Shown here in pieces: positions 1 to 7,410 of a stretch of DNA of 12,910 nt. The first letter of the stretch is position 1. Every line of letters starts with the position of its first letter. The translations under genes and the position numbers were made by a program. Under the pieces are notes generated by a model. It was not told where the DNA came from and did not search any database. It saw only the letters and a program-made list of their open reading frames with translations. Source of the DNA: CAZCDM01 sp964497475 (GTDB lineage Bacteria; Planctomycetota; Phycisphaerae; SM23-33); contig CAZCDM010000056.1 in the NCBI GenBank assembly GCA_964497475.1, positions 1 to 12,910 on the forward strand, read 5' to 3'.

Positions 1-873
1 GTCAGCCAGGAGCACCTGCACCACGTCGGCACGGGTCAGCCGCCGGCTGACGCGGTCGTAGCGGAATACGCCATACAGCACGAAGGGAATCGTCCAGATC
101 ATGTGGGCCGAGCCGAATTGCGCGACCGTGCGCGGCGCGAGGCAGTACAGCACGTAGGTGATGACGGCCAGCGATGCCGAGATCGTCAACATGCGGTCGA
201 GTTCCGGCCCGTGGAGGTCGAGGTGGCCGCCCCGGTCGGTAATGCCCTCGGCGTCGAGCAGGGCGATTTCCGCCCTCCGTTTCGACAGGGCGATATAGAG
301 GCAGAGCGTGAAGGTGCAGACGACCAGCCACGGGCTGATCGGCACGCCGATCGCGGCCGCCCCGGCCATGGCTCGCAGCACGAACCCGCTGGCCACGCAG
401 ATGACGTCGATGATGGAATATCGCTTCAGCCACAGGCTGTACAGCAGGTTCACCAGCAGGTACGCTCCGGCCCAGAGCACCAGCCCCCAGCCGTGCAGCG
501 GCTGCTCGGCCATCGGGGCGACCACCTGCGGCAGCATGGCCAGCATTCCGCCGCCCGCGGCCAGCACCACCGCCGCAAGGCCCGCTGCGACCGGGCCGAT
601 CTGTCCCGAGGCGATCGGTCGATAGCGCTTCGTCGGGTGCTGCCGGTCGGCCTGGCGGTCGGCCAGGTCGTTCAGCAGGTACACCGCGCTGCTCAGCAGG
701 CAGAACGTGCCAAACGCCAGCCCGCCTCGCCACCACGCCTCGATTGAAAGCCACTGGCCGGCAAAGATGATCGGCACGAGCACGAAGACGTTTTTCAGCC
801 AGTGCGAGCACCGCAACGCACGAGGCCACGCGCCAAGCCCTGCCCCCGCGGAATGTGCAGTCTCTCGTTCCAT
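1..873 (-). CDS. UbiA-family prenyltransferase, decaprenyl-phosphate phosphoribosyltransferase-like (3' end outside window)
   Basis: This integral membrane enzyme probably transfers phosphoribose from PRPP to a polyprenyl phosphate, like mycobacterial Rv3806c. 291 codons are visible and the frame is still open at base 1. The first Asp-rich motif of the superfamily is NDxxDxxxD at residues 68-76. It is followed by HPTKRYRPIASG (79-90), which is characteristic of the phosphoribosyltransferase branch. A second conserved stretch around 145-171 (YSLWLK, then IIDV, then GFVLRAMAG) and KRRAE near 198-202 also fit that branch. Several hydrophobic helices separate these motifs. The ATG at 871-873 is the first possible start, because an in-frame TAG lies two codons upstream; no good Shine-Dalgarno sequence is visible. 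The gene diverges from the SMR-like gene. Superfamily membership is firm. The substrate is inferred from motifs, and another lipid-linked aromatic or sugar prenyl transfer is possible. Confidence 0.85.
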   Translation of the reverse strand, partial: MERETAHSAGAGLGAWPRALRCSHWLKNVFVLVPIIFAGQWLSIEAWWRGGLAFGTFCLLSSAVYLLNDLADRQADRQHPTKRYRPIASGQIGPVAAGLAAVVLAAGGGMLAMLPQVVAPMAEQPLHGWGLVLWAGAYLLVNLLYSLWLKRYSIIDVICVASGFVLRAMAGAAAIGVPISPWLVVCTFTLCLYIALSKRRAEIALLDAEGITDRGGHLDLHGPELDRMLTISASLAVITYVLYCLAPRTVAQFGSAHMIWTIPFVLYGVFRYDRVSRRLTRADVVQVLLAD

Positions 874-951
874 GCCCTATCTATCGGCCAAACTAGCATG
901 GAGCCCCAACCCCCACAAGGCCGATATTTCATCTGAACCCAAGGAGATGCC

Positions 952-1335
952 ATGAAAGGCTGGCTGTTTCTCATCGTCGCGCTCTGCCTCAACGCCACGG
1001 CCAACCTGCTGCTGAAGGTCGGCTCGAACACCGAAAAGCCCCTGGCCGAGTCGGCCGGGCTCGTCGCCCGCGCGATGAACTTCCTCAACCTCGCGACGGT
1101 CATCGGCATTGCGCTGTTCGCCGCCAACGTGCTGTTCTACCGCAAGGCCCTCGACGCGCTGCCCGTCTCGGCCGCCTACCCGGTGATGGTTTCCGGCGGG
1201 CTGGTCATCATCGTCATCGCCGCCCGCTTCGTGCCCGTCCTTGCCGAGCGGGTCACCCTCTGGCAGATCGTCGGCATGGGGCTGATCGTTGCTGGCGTGT
1301 GGCTGGTCGCCTCGCAGGTCCAGCCGCAGGATTAA
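952..1335 (+). CDS. Small SMR/EamA-like four-helix membrane protein
   Basis: The product has 127 residues, with hydrophobic segments at about 2-22, 45-66, 72-92 and 100-122. This is the size and layout of the small multidrug resistance (SMR) superfamily. The start is well supported: AAGGAG at 941-946 sits 5 bases before the ATG. Aligned without gaps to EmrE from the first Met, Lys22 matches, but the essential coupling residue Glu14 is replaced by Asn14. A classical proton/drug antiporter is therefore unlikely. ArnE/ArnF-type lipid-carrier flippases of the same fold also lack that Glu. The gene diverges from the UbiA-family polyprenyl-phosphate gene and is followed 38 bp later by the DUF192 gene. 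Fold assignment is good; the cargo is unknown, and a polyprenyl-linked sugar is only a hypothesis from position. Confidence 0.8.
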   Translation: MKGWLFLIVALCLNATANLLLKVGSNTEKPLAESAGLVARAMNFLNLATVIGIALFAANVLFYRKALDALPVSAAYPVMVSGGLVIIVIAARFVPVLAERVTLWQIVGMGLIVAGVWLVASQVQPQD

Positions 1336-1361
1336 GCTACCCCCCGCGCCAGGCCCGGCGG

Positions 1362-1367
1362 TATACT
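1362..1367 (+). promoter_or_regulatory. Putative -10 box for a leaderless DUF192 transcript
   Basis: TATACT differs from the sigma70 -10 consensus at one position. Its last base lies 6 bp before the ATG at 1374, so transcription would begin at or very near the A of the start codon. No Shine-Dalgarno sequence is seen at a usable distance, which fits a leaderless mRNA. No convincing -35 hexamer lies 16-18 bp upstream, so the call is tentative. Confidence 0.4.
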
Positions 1368-1373
1368 GCGCGC

Positions 1374-1853
1374 ATGATCTTGCGAACCCATTCCATCTTG
1401 CTGGCTGCGATGGCCGCGGCGTTCTGCCTGGTCGGCTGCGGCGAGGACACGGCCCCCACCGAAGGCCGCGTGCAAATCGGCGAGCATTCCTGGACGGTCG
1501 AGCTGGCCATGGACCGCCGCACACGCACGCAGGGCCTGGCCGGGCGAAGCCATCTCCCCATCGACCGCGGCATGCTCTTTGTCTACCCCCAGCCGAAAAA
1601 TATGACTTTCTGGATGGAGGGCTGCCTCATTCCGATTGATATTGTGTTCATCGACGCCGACCTTCGCGTCGTGAACACGTACGAAATGACCGTCGAACCC
1701 GACGGCCGGGGCCGGGCGAGGTATACCTCGAACGTGCCCGCACAATATGCCCTCGAGCTGTCCGGCGGGTCGATCCGCCGGGCCGGCATTGCGGTCGGCG
1801 ATACCGTCGAGCTGTTCGGCGTGCCACCGGCCGAGTCGGCCGAAAGCGACTGA
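1374..1853 (+). CDS. DUF192 family lipoprotein
   Basis: The product is 159 residues. The N-terminus has a basic, hydrophobic signal segment ending in the lipobox LVGC, with Cys22 as the predicted lipidated residue. The mature protein would be anchored in a membrane and exposed outside the cytoplasm. The DUF192 domain covers about 33-150, with its hallmarks in order: RTQGLAGR (51-58), GMLFVY (66-71), FWMEG (79-83), PIDIVFID (87-94) and a closing ALELSGG region (126-132). The ATG at 1374 is chosen because it places the signal peptide correctly; an upstream extension in the same frame would put polar sequence before it and overlap the SMR gene. Family function is unknown. The stop is 2 bp before the phosphatase start, so the two are probably co-transcribed. 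Confidence 0.88.
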   Translation: MILRTHSILLAAMAAAFCLVGCGEDTAPTEGRVQIGEHSWTVELAMDRRTRTQGLAGRSHLPIDRGMLFVYPQPKNMTFWMEGCLIPIDIVFIDADLRVVNTYEMTVEPDGRGRARYTSNVPAQYALELSGGSIRRAGIAVGDTVELFGVPPAESAESD

Positions 1854-1855
1854 CC

Positions 1856-2947
1856 TTGGAGACCATCACTCCCATCTGGATCGGCCCGGCCGAGCTGCCG
1901 GCCAACCTCGCCGCGGCGTGCCCGGCTCCGCCGCGGGTCCTCCGCCCGGGCGAGGCTCTCCAGAAGTCCATCGCCCCCCCGCAGGTCGCCCTCATCGACG
2001 CCGCCGATGACCGGGCCCGCCAGATCGCCTTGACGCTCTGCGAGCAGGGCATCGTGACGCTGCTGCTGGGTGCAACCGGCGGCAACGGATGGCCCTGCCT
2101 GGCCCTGCCGGGCGATACGCCCGCTGACGAGCTGGCCCTGCGGATCGAAACCGCATGCAGCGCGGCGCTGGCGTGCCAGAACCTTGCCGAGCAAGCCCGA
2201 GCAGCAAAGCAGTCCAGCCAAGAACTCGATGAGGAACTTCGCCTCGCCAGCAGCCTCCAGCAGGACTTCATGCCCCGCCGCCTGCCCGAGGTCGGCTCGC
2301 TGCGGTTCGCCGTGTTCCACCGCCCGGCCGGCTACGTCAGCGGCGACATGTATGACGTGACCCGCCTCGACGAAACCCACGTGGGCTTTTACGTCGCCGA
2401 TGCGGTCGGTCACGGCCTGCCGGCGGCGCTGCTGACGATGTTCATCAAAAAGGCACTCCAGACCAAACGCATTACCGGAAACACATACGAAATCATCCCG
2501 CCCGACCAGGCCCTCGAACAACTCAATGCCGACCTCTGCCGCCAGAATCTCTCGATGTGCGAGTTCTGCACCGCCCTCTATGCCATCGTCGACACAGCCG
2601 AGGGCACACTCACTTACTGCCGGGCCGGCCACCCCAAAGCGATCCTCCTGCGCGACGGCCAGGCGAGCTGGCTGGAAAGCTCCGGGCCGCTGCTGGGCAT
2701 CATGGACGAGGCCACCTTCGACCGCGAGACTGTCCAGTTGACCTCCGCCGATCGGCTGCTGATCTACAGCGACGGCGTGGAAGACTGCCTCTGCGGCCGG
2801 CGGGGCCAGCGACACGAGGACCTCATCGGCGCCATTGAACCTTGGATCGATCTCGGCCGCATCGGGCTGATCGAGCAGATCGCCGCAACCCTCTGCACCC
2901 GCGAGATGCACGACGACGCCACAGCCGTCGTCGCTGAGGTGCTATGA
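1856..2947 (+). CDS. SpoIIE-type PP2C serine/threonine phosphatase
   Basis: This 363-residue cytoplasmic protein should dephosphorylate Ser/Thr on a partner, typically an anti-sigma-factor antagonist. The catalytic domain fills about 145-363 and its metal-binding acidic residues are all present: GD at 163-164, DAVGHG at 182-187, SDG at 305-307 and HDD at 352-354, plus AGHP at 257-260. A helical, probably coiled-coil linker spans about 105-138. Residues 1-100 look like a compact alpha/beta domain, perhaps a degenerate receiver; I see no clear phospho-acceptor site. The start is a TTG 2 bp after the DUF192 stop, the most upstream start I find in this frame, with no good ribosome binding site, so it is less certain than the domain call. 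No RsbW-like kinase or STAS partner is encoded in the window. The stop overlaps that of recN, read from the other strand. Confidence 0.88.
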   Translation: METITPIWIGPAELPANLAAACPAPPRVLRPGEALQKSIAPPQVALIDAADDRARQIALTLCEQGIVTLLLGATGGNGWPCLALPGDTPADELALRIETACSAALACQNLAEQARAAKQSSQELDEELRLASSLQQDFMPRRLPEVGSLRFAVFHRPAGYVSGDMYDVTRLDETHVGFYVADAVGHGLPAALLTMFIKKALQTKRITGNTYEIIPPDQALEQLNADLCRQNLSMCEFCTALYAIVDTAEGTLTYCRAGHPKAILLRDGQASWLESSGPLLGIMDEATFDRETVQLTSADRLLIYSDGVEDCLCGRRGQRHEDLIGAIEPWIDLGRIGLIEQIAATLCTREMHDDATAVVAEVL

Positions 2948-4675
2948 CGCCCCGGCCAGCAGCTCCCGCGCCTGGGCCAGGGCCGTGTCGGTGTAGTCCT
3001 TTCCGGAAAGCATCTCGGCCAGCTCGGCCAGTCGCTCCTCGCCCGCCAGCGGCGTGACGGTCGTGTGCGTCTGCCGCCCATCGCCCGAGCCGCTTACATT
3101 CTTGACGATTCGCAGGTGATGGCCCGCCCAGGCGGCGATCTGCGGCAGGTGCGTGATGCACAGAACTTGTCGGCCGGCCTGGCCGTCGGCAAGGCGACGC
3201 ATCTTCCGGCCGATCACCGAGCCCAGCCGACCGCCGATGTTCGCGTCGATCTCGTCGAAGACCAGCACGTTGATCCGGTCGGTCTCCGAGAGGATCGATT
3301 TGACGGCCAGCATGATCCGCGACAGCTCGCCGCCCGAGGCGATCCGCCGCAGCGGGCAGCGTGCCTGGCCCGGATTGGTCTGCACGAGGAACTCCACGCG
3401 GTCCAGCCCGGCCGGGCCTGCCTCGTCGCTGTCCGGCGCGACGGTGGTCAGCTCGGCCTGGAACTGCGCCTCGCCCATGCCCAGCTCGCCCAGCTCGGCT
3501 TCGATCAGCGGGCGGAGTTTTTTGGCCGCCGCCTGCCGCTTGGCCGACAGCTTGCTTCCGATCTCCGCCAGCTCGGCCAGCAGCGCCTGGTCCTTCTGGT
3601 CGATCTCGGCCAGGTCCGCCTCGGCATGACGCATCGCATCGAGCTCGGCGGCGACCTGGTCCCGCCAGGCCAGCACCGCCGCAACCGCGTCCTGCCCCGG
3701 CTTGGCCGGCGCGTACTTGTGGATCAGGTGGTTCAGCGTGTCGAGGCGCTGCTCGGCCTCGGTCAGCTCACCGGGGTCCAGTTCCAGCCCGTCGACATAT
3801 CGCCCCAGCTGGAAGGAGCAATCCCGCAGCAGTTCAGCGGCTTCGGCGGCCTGGGCGGCGATGGGCCCCAACGGCTCGTCGTCGAGCTTGGCGAGCGTTT
3901 CGAAATGCTTGTTCAGCACGCCGAGCCGGTCGAGAATCGAATCGTCCTGCTCGGCCAGGCCGTCGAGAATATTACTGGCCTGGCTGGTGATATGCCCGAT
4001 GTTCGACAGCCGGCGATAGCGCGACTGGACCTGCTCGAACTCCCCGGCCGTAAGCTCGGCCTGGTCGATCTCGGCCAGTTGAAACTCCCACAGCTCCATC
4101 TGCTGGCGGCGCTGGCCCTGCGAGCCGGTAAGCTCTTCGCGTCGGCGGCGCAGGGTGCGGCGGGCTTCGTAGCATGCGGCAAAACGGCTGCGCAGCTCGC
4201 GGGCCCCGGCGAAGTCGTCCAGAATCCGCAGCTGGTGCGACGGGCGAAGCAGCGTCTGCTGATCGGTCTGGCCGTGGATGTCGACGAGGAACTCGCCGGC
4301 CTGGCGGAGCATGGCGGCCGTGGCTGGCTCACCATTGACCGACACGCTGCTGCGCCCCGAGGTGAACAGTCGACGCGTAATCAGCAGCGGCTCGTCGGCA
4401 GGAATCGGTCGATCGAAAATCTCACTCAGCCGCTCGGCGGTCTGTTCATCGCTCAGCTCGAAGAGGCCCACCACGCGGGCCTCCTCGGCCTTGGCGCGGA
4501 TCATCTCGCCGGCATCGCTCCCGCCGGATCGCAGGCCCAGCAGCAGCTCGAAGGCGCCGATGAGCAGGCTCTTGCCGGCGCCGGTCTGGCCGGTGAACAC
4601 GTTCAGCCCGTCGGTGAGTTCGACGGTGGCGTCTTCGATGACGGCGAGGTTCGAGATGTGCAGTTCGCGGAGCAT
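2942..4675 (-). CDS. recN: DNA repair ATPase RecN
   Basis: RecN is an SMC-like ATPase acting on double-strand breaks in recombinational repair. The 577-residue length is close to the family norm. In order: an N-terminal half-ATPase with Walker A GQTGAGKS (29-36); VDIHGQTDQQTLL (131-143), a RecN hallmark; a long helical, coiled-coil region at about 155-400; signature ASGGELSRIM (446-455); Walker B LVFDEID (471-477); and the His switch THLPQIAA (508-515). The ATG at 4673-4675 begins the conserved MLRELHISNLAVIE sequence. An upstream in-frame start would add 16 non-conserved residues. Walker A has Gln where most RecN proteins have Glu (GETGAGKS). The gene lies 58 bp behind the membrane-protein gene and may be the end of the cell-wall operon. 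It is convergent with the phosphatase, with a 6-bp overlap. Confidence 0.96.
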   Translation of the reverse strand: MLRELHISNLAVIEDATVELTDGLNVFTGQTGAGKSLLIGAFELLLGLRSGGSDAGEMIRAKAEEARVVGLFELSDEQTAERLSEIFDRPIPADEPLLITRRLFTSGRSSVSVNGEPATAAMLRQAGEFLVDIHGQTDQQTLLRPSHQLRILDDFAGARELRSRFAACYEARRTLRRRREELTGSQGQRRQQMELWEFQLAEIDQAELTAGEFEQVQSRYRRLSNIGHITSQASNILDGLAEQDDSILDRLGVLNKHFETLAKLDDEPLGPIAAQAAEAAELLRDCSFQLGRYVDGLELDPGELTEAEQRLDTLNHLIHKYAPAKPGQDAVAAVLAWRDQVAAELDAMRHAEADLAEIDQKDQALLAELAEIGSKLSAKRQAAAKKLRPLIEAELGELGMGEAQFQAELTTVAPDSDEAGPAGLDRVEFLVQTNPGQARCPLRRIASGGELSRIMLAVKSILSETDRINVLVFDEIDANIGGRLGSVIGRKMRRLADGQAGRQVLCITHLPQIAAWAGHHLRIVKNVSGSGDGRQTHTTVTPLAGEERLAELAEMLSGKDYTDTALAQARELLAGAS

Positions 4676-4733
4676 GGCAGGGACGATGCGGGCATGATAC
4701 CCAGCCGGGCCCGGGCGTTGCAAGCGGGTGGGC

Positions 4734-5429
4734 TCAGCGGCGGCGGACCTGACCGAGCAGGAGTTCTTCGACGATCAACAGCAGCGTGCCGACGCCCGGG
4801 AGGATCAGCCAGGTCCACAGCGGGCGGGGTAGCGGGCCGGTTGCAGGCTCGGTCGCGGCGGAGTAGACCCGCAGCAGCGGGGCGAGCTGCCACAGCCAGT
4901 CGCTGGGCAAGGCCGGCAGGAAGTCGAAGACGATGTACCACGCCATCGGCAGGCCGACCGTCAGGCCCGCCAGGGCCGTCAGGGCCAGGCTGCGGGTTGG
5001 GCGATGTGTCAGCCAGAACCCCCCGGCCAGACCGAGCGGCACGAGGGCGAGCACTTCCAGCAGGGTGCGGACCACGTCGGCCGGGCGCGCGTCAGCCAGC
5101 CAGGCCGCCAGCCCATACAGCGGCAGCGAAGCGAGGATCATGCAGGCGATCTGCCCGGCCAGGCCCAGCGGCGAGAGTCGGCTGCGGTGTTCGCTGCGCC
5201 ACAGCAGGACGATCGGCCAGCCCAGCAGAAAGAATGCACTTTGCGCCACGGCCAAGGCGCCCAGCGTCGGCAGAGGCCCGGCCGGGTTGGACCACTTGGG
5301 CGAGTAGAGCACATCGGGAAAAAGCCCCGCGGCCAGGCCCGCCAGCAGGAACAGCAGCGAGACGCCCACCGCGGGCGGGCACAGCCGCCCGGCGAGGCGA
5401 TCAGTTTTCGTAGGTGTGGATGGAGACAC
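4734..5429 (-). CDS. Unrecognised six-helix membrane protein
   Basis: The predicted product is 231 residues and very hydrophobic. Membrane segments are likely at about 19-40, 53-77, 86-109, 119-140, 147-170 and 205-226, ending in a short basic tail (QVRRR). I recognise no family or catalytic motif. The start used is a GTG at 5427-5429, which overlaps the end of the ftsQ-like gene by 29 bp and suggests translational coupling; no clear Shine-Dalgarno sequence is seen. A later in-frame GTG (residue 21, about 5369) would remove the overlap and still keep the first helix. The gene sits where ftsA/ftsZ usually follow ftsQ, between ftsQ and recN, so a role in the envelope or division is possible but unproven. 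Confidence 0.75.
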   Translation of the reverse strand: MSPSTPTKTDRLAGRLCPPAVGVSLLFLLAGLAAGLFPDVLYSPKWSNPAGPLPTLGALAVAQSAFFLLGWPIVLLWRSEHRSRLSPLGLAGQIACMILASLPLYGLAAWLADARPADVVRTLLEVLALVPLGLAGGFWLTHRPTRSLALTALAGLTVGLPMAWYIVFDFLPALPSDWLWQLAPLLRVYSAATEPATGPLPRPLWTWLILPGVGTLLLIVEELLLGQVRRR

Positions 5430-6420
5430 GGAGTTCGTCGTACCGCACGTCGATGTAGCTGTTAATGCCCGCCAGCCTCCCGCCGTGATCTTCGGCGTAC
5501 TGGTCGAGGTACTCCAGCTTGCGGGCCGGGGAGATCACCCAGTCGCCGCCGCCGGCGTGGGGGAATCGGCCGAAGCGGATGTCCGTCGGATGCCCCTGGC
5601 CGGTCTGTGCGTACATGCGAAGCTCCGGCTCGGAGCGGGTCACGCGGCGGTCGAAGTTTCGCACATCGACGACGGTGATCTGGTTCGCCCAGTCCTTTTG
5701 GTTGACGAGGTTCACCAGCCGAATGCCGGCCAGCAGGTCTGGTGCATCCCAGGTGTGTCCCACGCCCGGCGGTGGGGTACGCACGCCGTCGATGAGGATG
5801 TAGTGGATCGGCACGACGCGGCTGCGTGGCGGGACGGCGTCGTCGCTGATGTAGTAGCGGATCGGTCCGCCGGGGGCGGTGCGGGCGGCCCAGCGGGGCA
5901 CTTCGCTCGGCGGGAGGATCACGCCGTGGGTGTCGACGAACCAGCTCTGCTGCTGGTAGCGTACCCGCGCGATGGGCCGGCGGAAGGTGGCTACGACGTC
6001 GACGCGCCCGGTCTCGGGCCCGGTGCGGACGCGCTGGACACTGGCGACGTCGACCAGCCAGGCGGCGCTGCGGGCCTGGTTGAAGATCTGACGACACAGG
6101 GCCGGGTCTTCAAAGGCCATCGATTGCGGGGGGATCAGCTCGCGCGTTACCAGCCTGGCCAGCGTCGGCGGGACCCACGCGGGGATGTTCGCCAGCCGGA
6201 CCGTGTAGCGGATGTTGTGCTGGGCGGTGCGGCGGGTGCGGATGTGGTCTTCCAGTGCGGCAAAGCCCCACAGGCCTCCGCCGGCCAGGCTGCCGGCGAT
6301 CAACAGAATCAGCAGCACGCGGGCGGTTTTGGTTTTCATCGCCTGGCTGAGTCGCTGGCGTAGAGGCATGGCGGGGGACGTGGACTTGCTGGCTGATTTT
6401 TTCTTGGTCTTACGGGGCAT
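5401..6420 (-). CDS. ftsQ: FtsQ/DivIB-like cell division protein
   Basis: The 339-residue product has the FtsQ layout: a basic cytoplasmic tail rich in Lys/Arg (1-33), one membrane helix (about 34-54) and a large extracytoplasmic part. Residues 119-171 carry the beta-domain pattern of FtsQ: WLVDVASVQRV, then a VDVVATFRRPIARV strand, then WFVDTHGVILP. The preceding POTRA region (about 70-118) is divergent. The ATG at 6418-6420 is chosen because it starts the basic tail; a longer frame runs into ddl. The ddl stop is only 5 bp upstream, so the two are co-translated. The C-terminal part beyond 175 is long and ends in a well-formed beta-type sequence. The position after murC-murB-ddl is the classical ftsQ place. 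Sequence similarity alone is moderate; position raises confidence. Confidence 0.8.
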   Translation of the reverse strand: MPRKTKKKSASKSTSPAMPLRQRLSQAMKTKTARVLLILLIAGSLAGGGLWGFAALEDHIRTRRTAQHNIRYTVRLANIPAWVPPTLARLVTRELIPPQSMAFEDPALCRQIFNQARSAAWLVDVASVQRVRTGPETGRVDVVATFRRPIARVRYQQQSWFVDTHGVILPPSEVPRWAARTAPGGPIRYYISDDAVPPRSRVVPIHYILIDGVRTPPPGVGHTWDAPDLLAGIRLVNLVNQKDWANQITVVDVRNFDRRVTRSEPELRMYAQTGQGHPTDIRFGRFPHAGGGDWVISPARKLEYLDQYAEDHGGRLAGINSYIDVRYDELRVSIHTYEN

Positions 6421-6425
6421 GGCGA

Positions 6426-7382
6426 TTACGAAAGGCAGAGGGTTCGGGCCATGGCCAGGTCTACGAGTTTCTGGCAGAGGGCGGGCATGGCCAGGCCGAC
6501 TTCGGCTGCAGCCATGGGCACGAGCGAATGGCCGGTGAACCCGGGGATCGTGTTGATTTCCAGAACGTGTGGGGTGAGGTTGCTGTCGAGGACGAAGTCG
6601 ACGCGGGACAGGTCGCGGCAGTCGAGGCACTGGTGGGCGGTGCGGGCGTCGGCGGCGATGCGATCGAGGCCGGCTTGGTCGAGGCCGAGGTCGAAGCGGT
6701 ATTCCGTGCCGGCGTCGTCGGCGTACTTGGACTCGAAATCGTAGAACGCATGGCCGGGGAGGATTTCGATCACCGGCAGGGTCTGCTCGCCGAGGATGCC
6801 GACGGTGATCTCGCGGCCGGGGACGAACCGCTCGAGCATGGCGCGGTCTTCGAGGTCGAGAAGTTCTTCGATGGCGGCATCGCGAGAGGGTTCATCGCGA
6901 CAGATGGAGATGTGCAGGCTTGATCCGCCGCAGACGGGTTTGACCACGCACGGCGGGGGAATTTCTTCGAGCCACTGGCGGACCATTTTCGGGTCGTGGA
7001 AGTTCTCGATGATCATCCAGTCGGGCGTGGTGAGCCCGGCCCGTTTGAAAAGCTGCTTGGCGGCGGCCTTGTCCATGCCGAGCTGGCTGGCGCGCGGGCC
7101 CGAGCCGGTGTACCGCAGGCCTCGCTGCTCGCAGAGCCGCTGGACCTCGCCGGACTCGCCGAAGGGCCCGTGCAGGGCGATGACGACGACGTCGATATCA
7201 TCGCGGTCCAGGGCGCGGGTGTCGGTCGGGGTGATGTCGGCGCGGGTCACGACGTGGCCGCGGGTTTCCAGCGCATCGGCGATGGCTGCACCGGACAGCA
7301 GGGAGACTTTCCGCTCATCGCTGGGCCCGCCCATCAGCACGGTAATGTTCAGGGCTTCGGGGGTATTGGGTTCTGTCATCAT
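6426..7382 (-). CDS. ddl: D-alanine--D-alanine ligase
   Basis: This ATP-grasp enzyme joins two D-Ala for the peptidoglycan stem peptide. It has 318 residues. Seen in order: GGPSDERKVSLLSG (18-31) with the substrate-binding Glu23; HGPFGESGEVQ (71-81); MDKAAAK (103-109); the ATP-binding VVKPVCGGSS (146-155); YDFESKY (214-220), where Lys219-Tyr220 match the E. coli Lys215-Tyr216 pair that marks D-Ala rather than D-lactate use; and metal ligands in RVDF (260-263) and LEINT (274-278). Two stacked ATGs are possible starts. The ribosome binding site GGAAGG lies 6 bases before the first and 9 before the second, so either may be used. Small departures from consensus: GESG for GEDG, and SSLHI where SSVGM-like sequence is usual. 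The gene sits 28 bp after murB and 5 bp before ftsQ. Confidence 0.95.
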   Translation of the reverse strand: MMTEPNTPEALNITVLMGGPSDERKVSLLSGAAIADALETRGHVVTRADITPTDTRALDRDDIDVVVIALHGPFGESGEVQRLCEQRGLRYTGSGPRASQLGMDKAAAKQLFKRAGLTTPDWMIIENFHDPKMVRQWLEEIPPPCVVKPVCGGSSLHISICRDEPSRDAAIEELLDLEDRAMLERFVPGREITVGILGEQTLPVIEILPGHAFYDFESKYADDAGTEYRFDLGLDQAGLDRIAADARTAHQCLDCRDLSRVDFVLDSNLTPHVLEINTIPGFTGHSLVPMAAAEVGLAMPALCQKLVDLAMARTLCLS

Positions 7383-7410
7383 GGCTTGCCTTCCGTGGCA
7401 GGTGCGGTGG

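Noticed and set aside
2..829. Long leftward open frame of 275 residues
   Set aside because: It is a shadow of the UbiA-family gene in another frame of the same strand. Its Arg/Pro/Gly-rich sequence has no family motifs, while the neighbouring frame carries all UbiA motifs.
874..951. TAGCAT and GATATT as -10 boxes between the divergent UbiA and SMR genes
   Set aside because: Neither has a -35 partner at 16-18 bp, and such weak hexamers are expected by chance. A promoter must exist here, but I cannot place it.
3001..4100. Repeated CTCGGCCAG-like short words
   Set aside because: They encode recurrent Leu-Ala-Glu heptads of the RecN helical region and follow codon bias; they are not a DNA repeat array.
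3065..5413. Rightward open frame of 782 residues antisense to recN and the membrane-protein gene
   Set aside because: It mirrors recN coding bias, has low-complexity Arg/Ala/Gly/Pro content and no family motif.
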